Assembly (NCBI GenBank): GCA_035403465.1
Contig: DAONFG010000013.1
Location: forward strand, 1-64,000
Origin: JAAYBQ01 sp035403465
GTDB lineage: Bacteria; Spirochaetota; UBA4802; UBA5550
DNA: 64,000 bases
Reading direction: 5' to 3'
The position numbers and the translations under genes are program-made. Positions 17,168 through 26,786 of this stretch are shown here, one piece after another (position 1 is the stretch's first letter; each line of letters opens with the position of its first letter). The notes beneath the pieces were generated by a model. That model made no database searches. It had not been told where the DNA came from and saw only the letters and a list, made by a program, of their open reading frames with translations.

Positions 17168-18214
17168 GTGAAAAAAGCGGCAATTGTCGGTGCTACAGGT
17201 TTTGGCGGACTTGGACTTATCGACATTCTAACCAGGCACCCTGAAATTGAAATCGTGTTCCTCTCTGCACTGGATCACGGAAGCAGGATTTCGGCAATGT
17301 TCCCGCACCTTGAGGGCATATGCGGGCTCGAGGTTATTCCCCCTGAAAAAATTGAAACTGACGGTATTGACATAGTATTCCTATCAACACCGGACCAGGC
17401 GGGAATGAAAATTGCCCGTAAATTTTACGATAAAAAAATCCCGGTTATAGACTTCAGCGGCGACTTCAGGTTCGGATCAACTGATGACTACAGGGTCTAT
17501 GCCGAGAACAAGGGGATGTCAGCAGTTCATGATTCACCTGACCTGCTGCCGGCATCAGTCTACGGCCTCCCTGAAAAATATTATGACAGGATAGCCGGTG
17601 CCGGAATCATAGGCAATCCGGGATGTTTTGCCATGAGCATGATCCTGGGCCTGCTCCCGGTTGTTGAAGCCGGAATGATCAGTCCCGGTACCGTAATCTG
17701 CGACGGCAAGACAGGTGTTTCAGGCGCCGGGATCAACCCGGGAAAAGCCAACACCTACCCTGCCAGGTACGACAACACCAATACCTATAAAGAAGGAAAA
17801 CACCAGCACCAGGTTGAGGTTGAAACCGTGCTTAATCATTTCGCATCAAAGGGAGAGTATAAAATAATGTTTGTGCCGCAGATAGTTCCAATGAACCGCG
17901 GCATATTGACAACCATATACTGCGATCCGGCATCTTCATGCGACACAAAAAACCTCATTGAACTATATACCGGGTATTACGGTAAATCACCTTTTATCCA
18001 TGTCACTGACAAGTCACCTTCAACGGCAGAGGTCAGGGGAACAAACAGGTGCCTTATCTCTCCGCGCTATGATTCCAGGACCGGAAAGATACTCATAGTA
18101 TCGGTTATCGACAACCTTATGAAGGGACAGTCAGGCAACGCTGTTCAGAACGCCAATATACGTCTTGGTTTTGACCAGGAAGCAGGTCTTGACCTGAATC
18201 CGTTTTACCCTTAA
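17168..18214 (+). CDS. argC: N-acetyl-gamma-glutamyl-phosphate reductase
   Basis: This 348-residue enzyme makes N-acetylglutamate semialdehyde in arginine synthesis, using NADPH. The dinucleotide-binding GATGFGGLG is at residues 8-16, the catalytic Cys is Cys153 in IGNPGCFAM, and the usual FVPQIVPMNRGILTT block lies in the C-terminal half. The start is GTG with GCGGAGG upstream. No other arg genes are adjacent. The 40 nt gap to the previous gene and the RBS suggest it may still share the rnr transcript. Confidence 0.93.
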   Translation: MKKAAIVGATGFGGLGLIDILTRHPEIEIVFLSALDHGSRISAMFPHLEGICGLEVIPPEKIETDGIDIVFLSTPDQAGMKIARKFYDKKIPVIDFSGDFRFGSTDDYRVYAENKGMSAVHDSPDLLPASVYGLPEKYYDRIAGAGIIGNPGCFAMSMILGLLPVVEAGMISPGTVICDGKTGVSGAGINPGKANTYPARYDNTNTYKEGKHQHQVEVETVLNHFASKGEYKIMFVPQIVPMNRGILTTIYCDPASSCDTKNLIELYTGYYGKSPFIHVTDKSPSTAEVRGTNRCLISPRYDSRTGKILIVSVIDNLMKGQSGNAVQNANIRLGFDQEAGLDLNPFYP

Positions 18215-18256
18215 TTTCTGTTGACAATAAATAACAAGGGATGTTATCAGACTTTT

Positions 18257-20002
18257 ATGTCAAAAATAATCCAGAAAGGAATCATTGCTTCACCTGGCAT
18301 CAAGATCGGCAAGGCTGTTGTCTACTATGGCGACGAGGTCAAGGTCCCTAAATATATTATCAGCGAGAATCAGCTTGACGCTGAAATACAGCGGTTTGAA
18401 GAGGCTATTGAACGCACCAAGCAGGAGATCCTCGAGATCCAGCAGAAAATCAGCAATGACAACCTTAACGACATTGCCGACATATTCTCAACCCACCTCA
18501 TGGCGCTTGAAGACCCGCTATTTATTGATAAAGCACGTAAAAGGATCCGCAGGGAACTCAAGAATGCGGAATGGGTAATCAATGATATATCCATAGACCT
18601 TATAAATACCCTGGCAAAAATTGATGATGAGTATCTCCGCGAAAGGATCATTGATATATCAGACATCAACAAGCGTATAATCGGGAATTTACAGAAGAGA
18701 AAAAAGGTCAGCATGTCCGATATCAACGAGGACGCAATAATAATTGCACCCGACCTGACCCCTTCCGAAACCGCAACGCTTAACAGGAAATATGTACTTG
18801 CATTTGTAACAGCCCACGGCGGAAAAACTTCTCACACCGCCATCATGGCCAGATCTATGGACATACCAGCCATAGTGGGTGTAGATGAAATTACTTCGCA
18901 TGTTAAAACAGGCGACATGCTGATTGTCGACGCAATACACGGGAAGATAATCATCAATCCCTCAGATGCCGAGATCGAGGAGTACAACGGATACAAAAAT
19001 GATATCATCGAGATTGAACATGAGCTGGCCAAAATCACCAGCCTCCCGTCCCAGACCCTTGATAACATTGAAATATTCCTCTACGGCAACCTTGAGATGC
19101 CTGTTGAAATGGATATTATCAAGACACATGGAGCTCAGGGCATAGGCCTGTTCCGGTCTGAATTCCTGTTTCTGGAGAAGGGCCTTCCAGATGAAGCCGT
19201 GCAGTACATGCAGTACAAAAAGGTTGTAGAATACTTCTCTCCACACCCGGTCACCATAAGAACACTGGACTACGGCGGAGACAAACTTTCCTATTTCATG
19301 AAAAACTACAGGGAGCTTAATCCCTTCCTGGGATGCCGTTCTATACGCTTCAGTCTTAAACACACGGATATTTTCAGGACACAGCTGCGCGCAATACTAA
19401 GGTCCAGCGCTCATGGTAAAGTGAAAATAATGTATCCCATGATCTCGACACTGGACGAGCTTCTTACGGCTAAAGAGATTACTTATGATGTGATGCACGA
19501 ACTTGACAGCCAGGGCATAAAATACGACAAAAATGTTGAAATGGGAATCATGATCGAGGTTCCATCGGCAGTAATAACGGCGGATATTCTTGCGGAACAT
19601 TCAGACTTCTTCTCAATCGGCACAAATGACCTTGTACAGTACCTTCTTGCTGTTGACAGGGTAAACGAGAATGTGGCAGATCTTTACAATCCTCTTAACA
19701 TCGCAGTTCTCAGGTACCTTAAGACTATAGCTTCGGTATCCACCGCAACAGGCACACCAGTCTCAATATGCGGCGAAATAGCAGGCGACCCCAAGTACAC
19801 CATGCTTCTCTTGGGCCTGGGTTACAGGGAACTCTCGATGAGTACCAAGAACATGTACCAGGTAAAACGCATCATACGCTCTGTTACCGTTGAGGAATGC
19901 GAGGATTTTTCGCGTTCCCTGCTTTCAATGAAAAAGACAGACGAGATCGAACAGACCGTCGACGCGATGATGAAACAGAAATTTCCGGATATCATTATCT
20001 GA
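18257..20002 (+). CDS. ptsI: Phosphotransferase system enzyme I
   Basis: This 581-residue protein autophosphorylates on His193 (GGKTSHTAIMAR) using phosphoenolpyruvate and would pass the phosphate to HPr. The order is the HPr-binding helical domain, the phospho-His domain, and the PEP-binding barrel (SEFLFLE, TLDYGGDK, NPFLGCR, MIEVPSA, SICGEIAGD). The ATG at 18257 is chosen from the family N-terminus (KGIIASPGIKIGKA). A TTG start 36 nt upstream is possible, and RBS spacing is poor for both. No HPr or EII gene is near. The stop overlaps the next start (TGATG). Confidence 0.88.
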   Translation: MSKIIQKGIIASPGIKIGKAVVYYGDEVKVPKYIISENQLDAEIQRFEEAIERTKQEILEIQQKISNDNLNDIADIFSTHLMALEDPLFIDKARKRIRRELKNAEWVINDISIDLINTLAKIDDEYLRERIIDISDINKRIIGNLQKRKKVSMSDINEDAIIIAPDLTPSETATLNRKYVLAFVTAHGGKTSHTAIMARSMDIPAIVGVDEITSHVKTGDMLIVDAIHGKIIINPSDAEIEEYNGYKNDIIEIEHELAKITSLPSQTLDNIEIFLYGNLEMPVEMDIIKTHGAQGIGLFRSEFLFLEKGLPDEAVQYMQYKKVVEYFSPHPVTIRTLDYGGDKLSYFMKNYRELNPFLGCRSIRFSLKHTDIFRTQLRAILRSSAHGKVKIMYPMISTLDELLTAKEITYDVMHELDSQGIKYDKNVEMGIMIEVPSAVITADILAEHSDFFSIGTNDLVQYLLAVDRVNENVADLYNPLNIAVLRYLKTIASVSTATGTPVSICGEIAGDPKYTMLLLGLGYRELSMSTKNMYQVKRIIRSVTVEECEDFSRSLLSMKKTDEIEQTVDAMMKQKFPDIII

Positions 20003-20757
20003 TGAAGCTTTACAATGAACTCGCTGAATATTACTTCGCGATTGAATCCAACCACAGGGATATAACAAACGACATACAGTTCATCAGGAGCTGCGTAAGC
20101 GGCACCGAACAGCCTGAGCTCCTTGACCTTGGATGCGGCACCGGCGAACACCTGAATATGCTGAAAAAATTCGGGTTCAGGTCAACCGGTATCGACAACA
20201 GCCCGCGCATGCTCGAAATTGCAAAGGAACGCTTCCCTTCCGGCATAAGGTTCCTGAACCGGAACTTCAAGAGCTTCGATTTCTACAACGAGTTCGACAT
20301 CGTCACATCGATGTTCGGGTCAATGGTCTACCTGATCCAGGACAGCGATGTGGATAATTTTTTCTGGAACACCTGGCGGGCCATGAAAGCGGATGCCACG
20401 GGAATCTTCGAGGTCTGGAACTCGATACCGATAAAAATTATCAGGAACAAGCCCATGTCCCTTGTTTCGACTACGCGTTACGGTGATGTACTGATTGAAC
20501 GTGAAAGGGGTTTCAGGCTTACCGATGATCCGAAGAAAACAATTACAGAGGTGAACTACAGGTACAGGGTGCATACGCAGAGGGGCCCCGTAACCTACGA
20601 GGACACCCACATAATGCGCTCCTTCACGCTTGCAGAGATACTGAAATTCCTTGAAAACAACGGGCTGAAGATGGTGAACGTCTTTGCCAATTCATCAAGG
20701 GAGCCCTATAACGAGAATTCCAACAAGATGCTGGTAGTTTTCGAAAAGGAGAAGTAG
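20002..20757 (+). CDS. Class I SAM-dependent methyltransferase
   Basis: This 251-residue protein has the SAM-binding motif LDLGCGTGEHLNML (about 41-54), then GIDNSPRMLEIA, and motif IV-like FDIVTSMFGSMVYL, as in the UbiE/YcgJ-type group. The substrate is unknown. The C-terminal half (EVNYRYRVHTQRGPVTYEDTH) is beta-rich and resembles the substrate-facing domain of small-molecule methyltransferases. Its ATG overlaps the ptsI stop (TGATG), so the two are coupled. It ends 0 nt from the convergent lon stop. Confidence 0.8.
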   Translation: MKLYNELAEYYFAIESNHRDITNDIQFIRSCVSGTEQPELLDLGCGTGEHLNMLKKFGFRSTGIDNSPRMLEIAKERFPSGIRFLNRNFKSFDFYNEFDIVTSMFGSMVYLIQDSDVDNFFWNTWRAMKADATGIFEVWNSIPIKIIRNKPMSLVSTTRYGDVLIERERGFRLTDDPKKTITEVNYRYRVHTQRGPVTYEDTHIMRSFTLAEILKFLENNGLKMVNVFANSSREPYNENSNKMLVVFEKEK

Positions 20758-23208
20758 CTACATCGTAGCCGGCTTCTCCACAGCCGACTGGCCGCCCAGA
20801 TCAATCTTCCATTCGTCAAAAGTCTCCTTCCACCTGTTGTAAAGGTTCCTTGTTACATTGATGTCCCGGAAAAATTTTTCAGGATTCTCAAGAGCAAGGA
20901 AGAAGACCTCTTCCATTGTTGATACCGGGTGAAAGATCATCTCGTTGCGGACATATTCAGGTATCTTTTCAAGGTCCTTTTCGTTCTCCTTGGGAAGAAT
21001 AACATGCTTCATTTCCGCCCTGTGAGCAGCCAGAACCTTCTCCTTGAGTCCGCCTATGGGAAGGACTTTACCTCTGAGTGTAATCTCACCGGTCATTGCA
21101 ACGTCCCTGCGCACAGGTATTTTACTTAATAACGACGACATTACAACTGCCATGGTAATACCCGCTGAAGGTCCGTCCTTGGGGATTGCGCCTTCCGGTA
21201 CATGGAGGTGCAGGTCATAATTCCTGATTATTTCTTCATCTATATTGAAAAACTGCTGGTTTGCTCTTACATAAGTGAACGCGGCCTGTGCAGATTCCTG
21301 CATAACCTCGCCGAGTTTACCTGTGAGTTTAAGGTCGCCCTTGCCCTTGATAAGCGAGGCTTCGATATTAAGTATTTCTCCGCCTACCTCGGTCCATGCA
21401 AGTCCGTTCGCAAGGCCAATTTCGCTCTTCTCCTCTTTAACTCCATACTTAAACCTGATCGGCCCGAGATACTTCTGAAGTACCGCGTCTGTGATGACCT
21501 TATGGAAATCAGGCTCGTTTTCAACAACTTCGCGTGCCACTTTTCTGCATACCTTGGCGATAACGCGCTCCAGGCTCCTTACACCGGCCTCGCGCGTGTA
21601 GTGCCTTATTGCGAAGAACATCGATTCTTCTGAGAATTCAATATTCACCGGCTGCAGCCCGTTCTCTTCTATCTGTTTGTTCAGGAGAAAGTCTATTGCG
21701 ATTCTGAGCTTTTCAGGTTCAGTGTAGCTTGAAAGTTCTATGATCTCCATCCTGTCCTGCAGAGGCAGCGGTATATTATGCTGCACATTCGCAGTTGTGA
21801 TGAACATTACATCCGAAAGGTTATATGTAACCTCCATGTAGTGGTCAATAAAGGCGTTGTTCTGCTCAGGATCCAGTACCTCGAGCAGGGCCGATGACGG
21901 GTCTCCCCTGAAGTCCATGGACATCTTGTCGATCTCGTCAAGTAGTATGACAGGATTTACGGTTCCGGCCTTCTTCATCATCTGTATTATTCTGCCCGGC
22001 AGCGCGCCGACATACGTGCGCCTGTGGCCGCGGATCTCCGCCTCGTCACGTACTCCGCCCAGCGACATCCTTACGAACTTCCTGTTAAGCGCACGCGCCA
22101 CTGAACGTCCCAGCGATGTCTTGCCCACTCCGGGAGGCCCCACGAAACAGAGGATAGGGCCTTTGAGCTTCTTGGACAGCTTGTTCACTGCTATATACTC
22201 AATGATCCTCTCCTTGACCTCTTCGAGCCCGTAATGGTCAGTATTGAGAATATCAAACGCTTCATCAATCTTACGTATATCCTTGGTCTTTTTGTGCCAT
22301 GGAACATCTCTGAGCCACTCTATGTAATTCCTTACAACAGCTGACTCAGCGGACATTGGAGGCATTTTTTCAAGGCGTTTCAGTTCCTGCAGCGACTTGG
22401 TCCTGGCCTCTTCGCTCATCTTTGCTGCTTCTATCGAATTCCTGAGCTCGGTTATCTCATCAACTTCACCTTCGCCCTGGCCGAGTTCCTTTTTAATAAC
22501 TTTCATCTGCTCATTGAGATAGTATTCCTTCTGGGTCTTCTCCATCTGCTTGCGCACCTGGCCCTGGATCTTCTTCTCAATGTACATTACTTCGATTTCG
22601 CCATTTATCAGCTCGGCAAGACGCGCCACCCTTTCAGCCGGGTTGCCAAGATCAAGCAGCGACTGTTTGAATTCAATCCTCATCTCGATATGTGAAGCAA
22701 CAACATCTGTAAGCTGTGAAATATCGTCAATGCTCTCCGCTGAAGTAAGCGCCTCTTTAGGCACCTTTTTATTGAGCTTTATGTACCTGTCAAAAGCCTC
22801 GAGCAGTGACGCTTTCAGCTGGTTCTTTTCGGTTTCAAGTTCAACCTGTCGTTCAACACGCTTTATTCCGACACTGACATGGTCTTCTCCTGAAACATAA
22901 TCAGACACAAAGCATCGTGACACACCCTCAACAAGGACCTTTATTGTACCGTCGGGAAGCTTAAGCAGCTGAAGGATCTCGGCCACTGTGCCCACTTCAT
23001 AAAGGTCATTCTGCTCAGGTGAAGGATTCTGCGCGTCCCTCTGTGTAAGGAGTACAATAAACCTGTCGCTCTTCATTGCCTTATCGAGCGCATTGACAGA
23101 CTTCTCCCTCCCTACAAAAAGCGGAATCACCATATAAGGAAATACCACAACATCCCGTAGCGGGAGAAGCGGATATTTTTTGTCATAATCTATAGTTTTT
23201 GTAGCCAT
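20758..23208 (-). CDS. lon: ATP-dependent protease Lon
   Basis: This 816-residue protein has the Lon N-terminal substrate domain (LPLRDVVVFPYMVIPLFVGR, 15-34), a helical middle, an AAA+ module with Walker A GPPGVGKT (about 356-363) and the LLDEIDKM Walker B, and the C-terminal protease domain with the catalytic Ser in KDGPSAGITM (about 680) and the Lys in the GGLKEKVLAA block. It degrades misfolded and regulatory proteins in the cytosol. It starts 16 nt after clpX, so clpP-clpX-lon read as one operon. Confidence 0.95.
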   Translation of the reverse strand: MATKTIDYDKKYPLLPLRDVVVFPYMVIPLFVGREKSVNALDKAMKSDRFIVLLTQRDAQNPSPEQNDLYEVGTVAEILQLLKLPDGTIKVLVEGVSRCFVSDYVSGEDHVSVGIKRVERQVELETEKNQLKASLLEAFDRYIKLNKKVPKEALTSAESIDDISQLTDVVASHIEMRIEFKQSLLDLGNPAERVARLAELINGEIEVMYIEKKIQGQVRKQMEKTQKEYYLNEQMKVIKKELGQGEGEVDEITELRNSIEAAKMSEEARTKSLQELKRLEKMPPMSAESAVVRNYIEWLRDVPWHKKTKDIRKIDEAFDILNTDHYGLEEVKERIIEYIAVNKLSKKLKGPILCFVGPPGVGKTSLGRSVARALNRKFVRMSLGGVRDEAEIRGHRRTYVGALPGRIIQMMKKAGTVNPVILLDEIDKMSMDFRGDPSSALLEVLDPEQNNAFIDHYMEVTYNLSDVMFITTANVQHNIPLPLQDRMEIIELSSYTEPEKLRIAIDFLLNKQIEENGLQPVNIEFSEESMFFAIRHYTREAGVRSLERVIAKVCRKVAREVVENEPDFHKVITDAVLQKYLGPIRFKYGVKEEKSEIGLANGLAWTEVGGEILNIEASLIKGKGDLKLTGKLGEVMQESAQAAFTYVRANQQFFNIDEEIIRNYDLHLHVPEGAIPKDGPSAGITMAVVMSSLLSKIPVRRDVAMTGEITLRGKVLPIGGLKEKVLAAHRAEMKHVILPKENEKDLEKIPEYVRNEMIFHPVSTMEEVFFLALENPEKFFRDINVTRNLYNRWKETFDEWKIDLGGQSAVEKPATM

Positions 23209-23224
23209 CTTTTCTCCTGGCCTC

Positions 23225-24481
23225 TTAAGCCGTTTTCTCTTTCTGCCTGTACGTGATTACAGGCTCGCCTGTTTTAAGCACCATCTCTTTATTTACCACA
23301 ATCTTGCTGATATTGGTGCCCGAAGGGATCTCGTACATAAGGTCAAGCATCAGCTCTTCCATTACAGAACGCAGTCCCCTTGCGCCGGTCTTCCTTTCAA
23401 GGGCGATCCCTGCGATCTCCCTGATTGCATCATTCGTGAATTCAAGTTCGATATCCTCAAATGAAAATATCTTCTGGTACTGCCTTACGAGTGAATTCTT
23501 GGGTTCTGTGAGTATCCGGACCAGCGCCTCAAGGTCAAGGTTATGCAGGTGAGCGATCACGGGAACACGGCCGATAAACTCAGGTATGAGACCGAACCTG
23601 ATAAAATCCTCCGGCGTGAGACTCTTTGACATCTCTGCACTGTTCATCTCCTTTGCCGGCCTGATATCAGCGCCGAAACCCAGGGACTTGCTCCCCATCC
23701 TTCCCTGGACAATTTTGTCAAGGCCGATAAACGCGCCGCCCAGAATGAAAAGTATATTCGTTGTATTGATTGAAATGAATTCCTGGTGCGGGTGCTTGCG
23801 TCCTCCCTGCGGGGGAACATTCGCGAGGGTTCCCTCAATGATCTTCAACAGGGCCTGCTGCACGCCCTCGCCGGAAACGTCCCTTGTAATAGAAGGATTT
23901 TCAGACTTCCTTGAAATCTTGTCGATCTCATCTATGTAGATTATACCTATTTCAGCCTTTTTGATGTCGCCGTCAGCATTCTGTATAAGCCGGAGGAGAA
24001 TATTTTCAACATCCTCTCCCACGTATCCGGCCTCTGTAAGCGATGTAGCGTCAGCAATGGCAAACGGAACCTTCAGGAGACGCGCCAGTGTCTGGGCCAG
24101 GAGTGTTTTCCCTGAACCGCTGGGGCCTGCAAGAAGTATGTTGCTCTTCTCAAGTTCAACGTCATTTTTAGTAATGCTTTTATTTGAAAAAATCCTCTTG
24201 TAATGGTTATACACCGCAACCGCCAGGATTTTCTTTGCAGCGTCCTGCCCGATCACGTACTGATCAAGTATCTCGCTGATCTCCCGGGGTTTGGGCAGAT
24301 CGCCAAAATTGCTTTCAATCGCGCTGTTTGCCTCATCTGCGATTATTTCATTACAGAGTTCAATGCATTCATCACATATATAAACGTCAGGGCCCGCAAC
24401 GAGTTTCTTAACAACTTCCTGACTCTTTCCGCAGAACGAGCAGCTTAATGATGCACCCTGGTCTTTTTTCTTTGCAGCCAT
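23225..24481 (-). CDS. clpX: ATP-dependent Clp protease ATP-binding subunit ClpX
   Basis: This 418-residue protein has the N-terminal zinc-binding domain C14-x2-C17 ... C36-x2-C39, then an AAA+ core with Walker A AGPSGSGKTLL, the pore loop element TEAGYVGEDVE, and Walker B IIYIDEIDKI, plus a standard C-terminal subdomain (ERKTGARGLRSVMEE). It unfolds substrates for ClpP, encoded 8 nt upstream. It is followed by lon. Confidence 0.95.
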   Translation of the reverse strand: MAAKKKDQGASLSCSFCGKSQEVVKKLVAGPDVYICDECIELCNEIIADEANSAIESNFGDLPKPREISEILDQYVIGQDAAKKILAVAVYNHYKRIFSNKSITKNDVELEKSNILLAGPSGSGKTLLAQTLARLLKVPFAIADATSLTEAGYVGEDVENILLRLIQNADGDIKKAEIGIIYIDEIDKISRKSENPSITRDVSGEGVQQALLKIIEGTLANVPPQGGRKHPHQEFISINTTNILFILGGAFIGLDKIVQGRMGSKSLGFGADIRPAKEMNSAEMSKSLTPEDFIRFGLIPEFIGRVPVIAHLHNLDLEALVRILTEPKNSLVRQYQKIFSFEDIELEFTNDAIREIAGIALERKTGARGLRSVMEELMLDLMYEIPSGTNISKIVVNKEMVLKTGEPVITYRQKEKTA

Positions 24482-24489
24482 ATATTCAC

Positions 24490-25077
24490 CTATTTTTCTG
24501 TTCTTTCAATAACCTTGTCTATAAGTCCATATGTTACTGATTCCTGTGCAGACATGAAATAATCACGGTCCATGTCGGATTCTATATCTTTTACCGGTTT
24601 TCCTGTGTGGAAGGAATAAATCTCGTTAAGCCGGCCTTTCATCTTTATGACCTCCCTGGCATGGATCTCGATGTCAGACGCCTGGCCCTGGAAACCCGCA
24701 GAGGGCTGGTGGATCATAATCCTTGAATTGGGGAGCGCGGATCTTTTACCCTTTGCTCCTGCAGCAAGAAGAAGCGAACCCATTGATGCCGCCTGCCCCA
24801 GGCATATTGTGGCAACATCGGGCTTAATGTACTGCATTGTATCATAAATAGCCATTCCCGCAGTAACCACACCGCCCGGAGAATTAATATAAAGAAATAT
24901 ATCCTTTTCCGGATCATCAGCTTCAAGAAAAAGCAACTGCGCGATTACAAGACTGGAAATATGGTCATCTATTGCTTCGCCGAGAAAAATTATTCTATCC
25001 TTAAGCAGCCTGGAGTATATGTCGTAAGAACGCTCCCCCCTGCTGGTCTGTTCAACTACTATTGGTACAAGACTCAT
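24490..25077 (-). CDS. clpP: ATP-dependent Clp protease proteolytic subunit ClpP
   Basis: This 195-residue protein has the serine-protease triad Ser98 (GQAASMGSLLL), His123 (IMIHQPSAG) and an Asp near 172 in the MDRDYFMS region. The N-terminus MSLVPIVVEQTSRGERSYDIY is typical and lacks a long propeptide. It forms the 14-mer barrel with ClpX. An AGAGGAG ribosome site precedes the ATG. A short AT-rich inverted repeat lies in its leader at 25137-25159. Confidence 0.95.
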   Translation of the reverse strand: MSLVPIVVEQTSRGERSYDIYSRLLKDRIIFLGEAIDDHISSLVIAQLLFLEADDPEKDIFLYINSPGGVVTAGMAIYDTMQYIKPDVATICLGQAASMGSLLLAAGAKGKRSALPNSRIMIHQPSAGFQGQASDIEIHAREVIKMKGRLNEIYSFHTGKPVKDIESDMDRDYFMSAQESVTYGLIDKVIERTEK

Positions 25078-25136
25078 TTTATCATCTCCTCTTTATAAAT
25101 TAATACGTTGTTGAGGCCGGAATAATGAAAAGAAAA

Positions 25137-25159
25137 CTGAAAAAAATTTCTTTTTTCAG
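25137..25159 (-). promoter_or_regulatory. AT-rich hairpin in the clpP leader
   Basis: On the minus strand CTGAAAAAA and TTTTTTCAG face each other across a few bases, followed by a TTTTCTTTTC tract. It sits about 60 nt before the clpP ATG. It is weak thermodynamically and could be an attenuator, an RNA-stability element, or chance in AT-rich DNA. It does not resemble a CIRCE site. Confidence 0.25.
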
Positions 25160-25274
25160 CATAAAATAACCCTGCATCCACAATACAGAGCTATTTTCTC
25201 TTCAAAAGATTATTCATGATTTATCAGTAATATTATCGGTCTGTAAGTTAAATATTTTTTAACTAAAATAAGCG

Positions 25275-25350
25275 CCTTGTTGCGAAACTTCGTTCCTTCA
25301 CAGGAAAACCCTGCAGCGGCATTTAAGGAATTTCACCCGTCACACCGCAG
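25275..25350. repeat. Dispersed intergenic repeat, degenerate copy 2
   Basis: The blocks GCGAAACTTCGTTCC, AACCCTGCAG and TTTAAGGAATTTCACCC follow the same order as the blocks in the copies at 3257-3330 and 26836-26913, but the GGGGC hairpin has decayed. The relation is by eye and weaker than between the other two. Confidence 0.35.
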
Positions 25351-25377
25351 TTAAAGAATTAATTCACAAAAAACAAT

Positions 25378-25412
25378 ATGCCGGACTGCACTGCATGAAC
25401 AAAATCCGGCAT
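25378..25412 (-). terminator. Rho-independent terminator of tig
   Basis: On the minus strand the stem ATGCCGGA/TCCGGCAT closes an approximately 19-nt loop and is followed by ATTGTTTTTTGTG. It lies about 30 nt after the tig stop. Confidence 0.7.
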
Positions 25413-25442
25413 GTATATACTTTAAAACAGGTCAGTATTCAG

Positions 25443-26786
25443 TTACATCCTGTTTTTAACAAAATCATCAAGCGTAACAGCGCCCAGCTTGTTGATTTTT
25501 GCATTTTCATATATAAAATCGAGGGCCATTTCAAGGAGTATATCCTGCTCCACATTGGACCTGGTATTGTTCTCTTCCATCATTTTGTAAAGTTCTTCAG
25601 CAGGCCTCTGCATGGATTTTGCCAGGTTTTCAACAACTTCTTTAAATTTATCGTCAGAAACCTTCATATCCTCTTTTTTTACAACCTCCGACAGAAGGAG
25701 CGTGTTCCTGATAGACTTGACCGCATCCTCCTTCAGCTTGCCCCTGTACTCCTCGGGATCAATACCCAGGAGTGACGCGAACTGGTCCAGGCTCTCCGCG
25801 TGGTACCCTATGCGTTGTTGTGTCTTCTGGAATATTGAATACATCTCGTTCATCATCATCGTTTCAGGTATGTCGAATGTGCACTTGTCGGCTATTTTAA
25901 GGATAAGCTCGTTCTTGGACTCATTTTTAATCTTGTCGCCCACAAATTTCTCAAGATAGCTGCGCGTTTTTGTTTTCATGTCATCAGTAGATTCATAACC
26001 GCTCTTTACTGCAAATTCATCATTAAATTCGGGGAGTGTTACAGTGCTGATCTCGGTTACAACTGCCAGGTAGGTAATCGCCTTTCCCGCGAAATCGCTG
26101 ATGTAGTAATCAGCAGGATAATTTATTATAATTTCCTTCTCGACACCGGTTTTAAGGCCAAGGAGATGTTTATCAAGGGTGTATTCATCCCTGCTCTTGC
26201 CGACAACAATCGAATAATCCCTGAACTCGACAGTGTCGATCATATCTTTTTCAACATCATCAATGCGCTTCAGTTTAAAACGTATAAGGTTGCCTTTACC
26301 GACCACCGCATCGGCGTTCTCAATCTTTTCTATCACTGCTGTTTTTTCACGGACTGTGTCGATCTCGTTCACAACGTCCTGGTCAGTAACGCTGCAGGAC
26401 TTTTCGTCAGCGGAAATTCCTTTATAATCAGCAAGCTCAACAGAGGGCATTACTTCAAGTCGTGCCGTGAACCTGAATGGTTCGTCCCTTTTTATTGCTG
26501 CGTATTCAATTCTCGGTTCCGAGACTGGTGCAAGCTCCTTCTGCTCAACGGCCTCAAAAAGCGCGCTTTTAGCGAGATTTTCAGCGACATCAGTCCCTGC
26601 GTGTTCGCTGTATTTTGATTCGATGATCGGGAGCGGCGCCTTGCCCGGTCTGAAACCGTCGATTTTTGCGTTCTTCTGGATCTTGTTAAAAACAGCCTTG
26701 TATTCCAGTTCAACCTTCTCAACAGGGACCTCTATTTCAAGTTCCATAACGGCGTTTTCAAGTTTTTTCTCGCTTAAAATATTCAA
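25443..26786 (-). CDS. tig: Trigger factor, ribosome-associated chaperone
   Basis: This 447-residue protein has an N-terminal ribosome-binding domain with GFRPGKAP near residue 45 (the family signature is usually GFRKGKVP; the Lys is Pro here, a known variant), an FKBP-like domain at about 150-240, and a long helical C-terminal chaperone domain. It shields nascent chains at the ribosome exit. It lies directly upstream of clpP on the same strand but has its own terminator. Length is typical. Confidence 0.93.
   Translation of the reverse strand: MNILSEKKLENAVMELEIEVPVEKVELEYKAVFNKIQKNAKIDGFRPGKAPLPIIESKYSEHAGTDVAENLAKSALFEAVEQKELAPVSEPRIEYAAIKRDEPFRFTARLEVMPSVELADYKGISADEKSCSVTDQDVVNEIDTVREKTAVIEKIENADAVVGKGNLIRFKLKRIDDVEKDMIDTVEFRDYSIVVGKSRDEYTLDKHLLGLKTGVEKEIIINYPADYYISDFAGKAITYLAVVTEISTVTLPEFNDEFAVKSGYESTDDMKTKTRSYLEKFVGDKIKNESKNELILKIADKCTFDIPETMMMNEMYSIFQKTQQRIGYHAESLDQFASLLGIDPEEYRGKLKEDAVKSIRNTLLLSEVVKKEDMKVSDDKFKEVVENLAKSMQRPAEELYKMMEENNTRSNVEQDILLEMALDFIYENAKINKLGAVTLDDFVKNRM

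Larger units (their letters stand above)
25078..25442. other. Gene-free interval between clpP and tig
   Basis: These 365 bp hold the clpP leader (minus strand), an AT-rich hairpin at 25137-25159, a decayed palindromic repeat at about 25275-25350, and the tig terminator at 25378-25412. No protein-coding frame with a ribosome site is convincing. The terminator implies that tig and clpP-clpX-lon are separate transcripts despite being adjacent on one strand. Confidence 0.6.
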
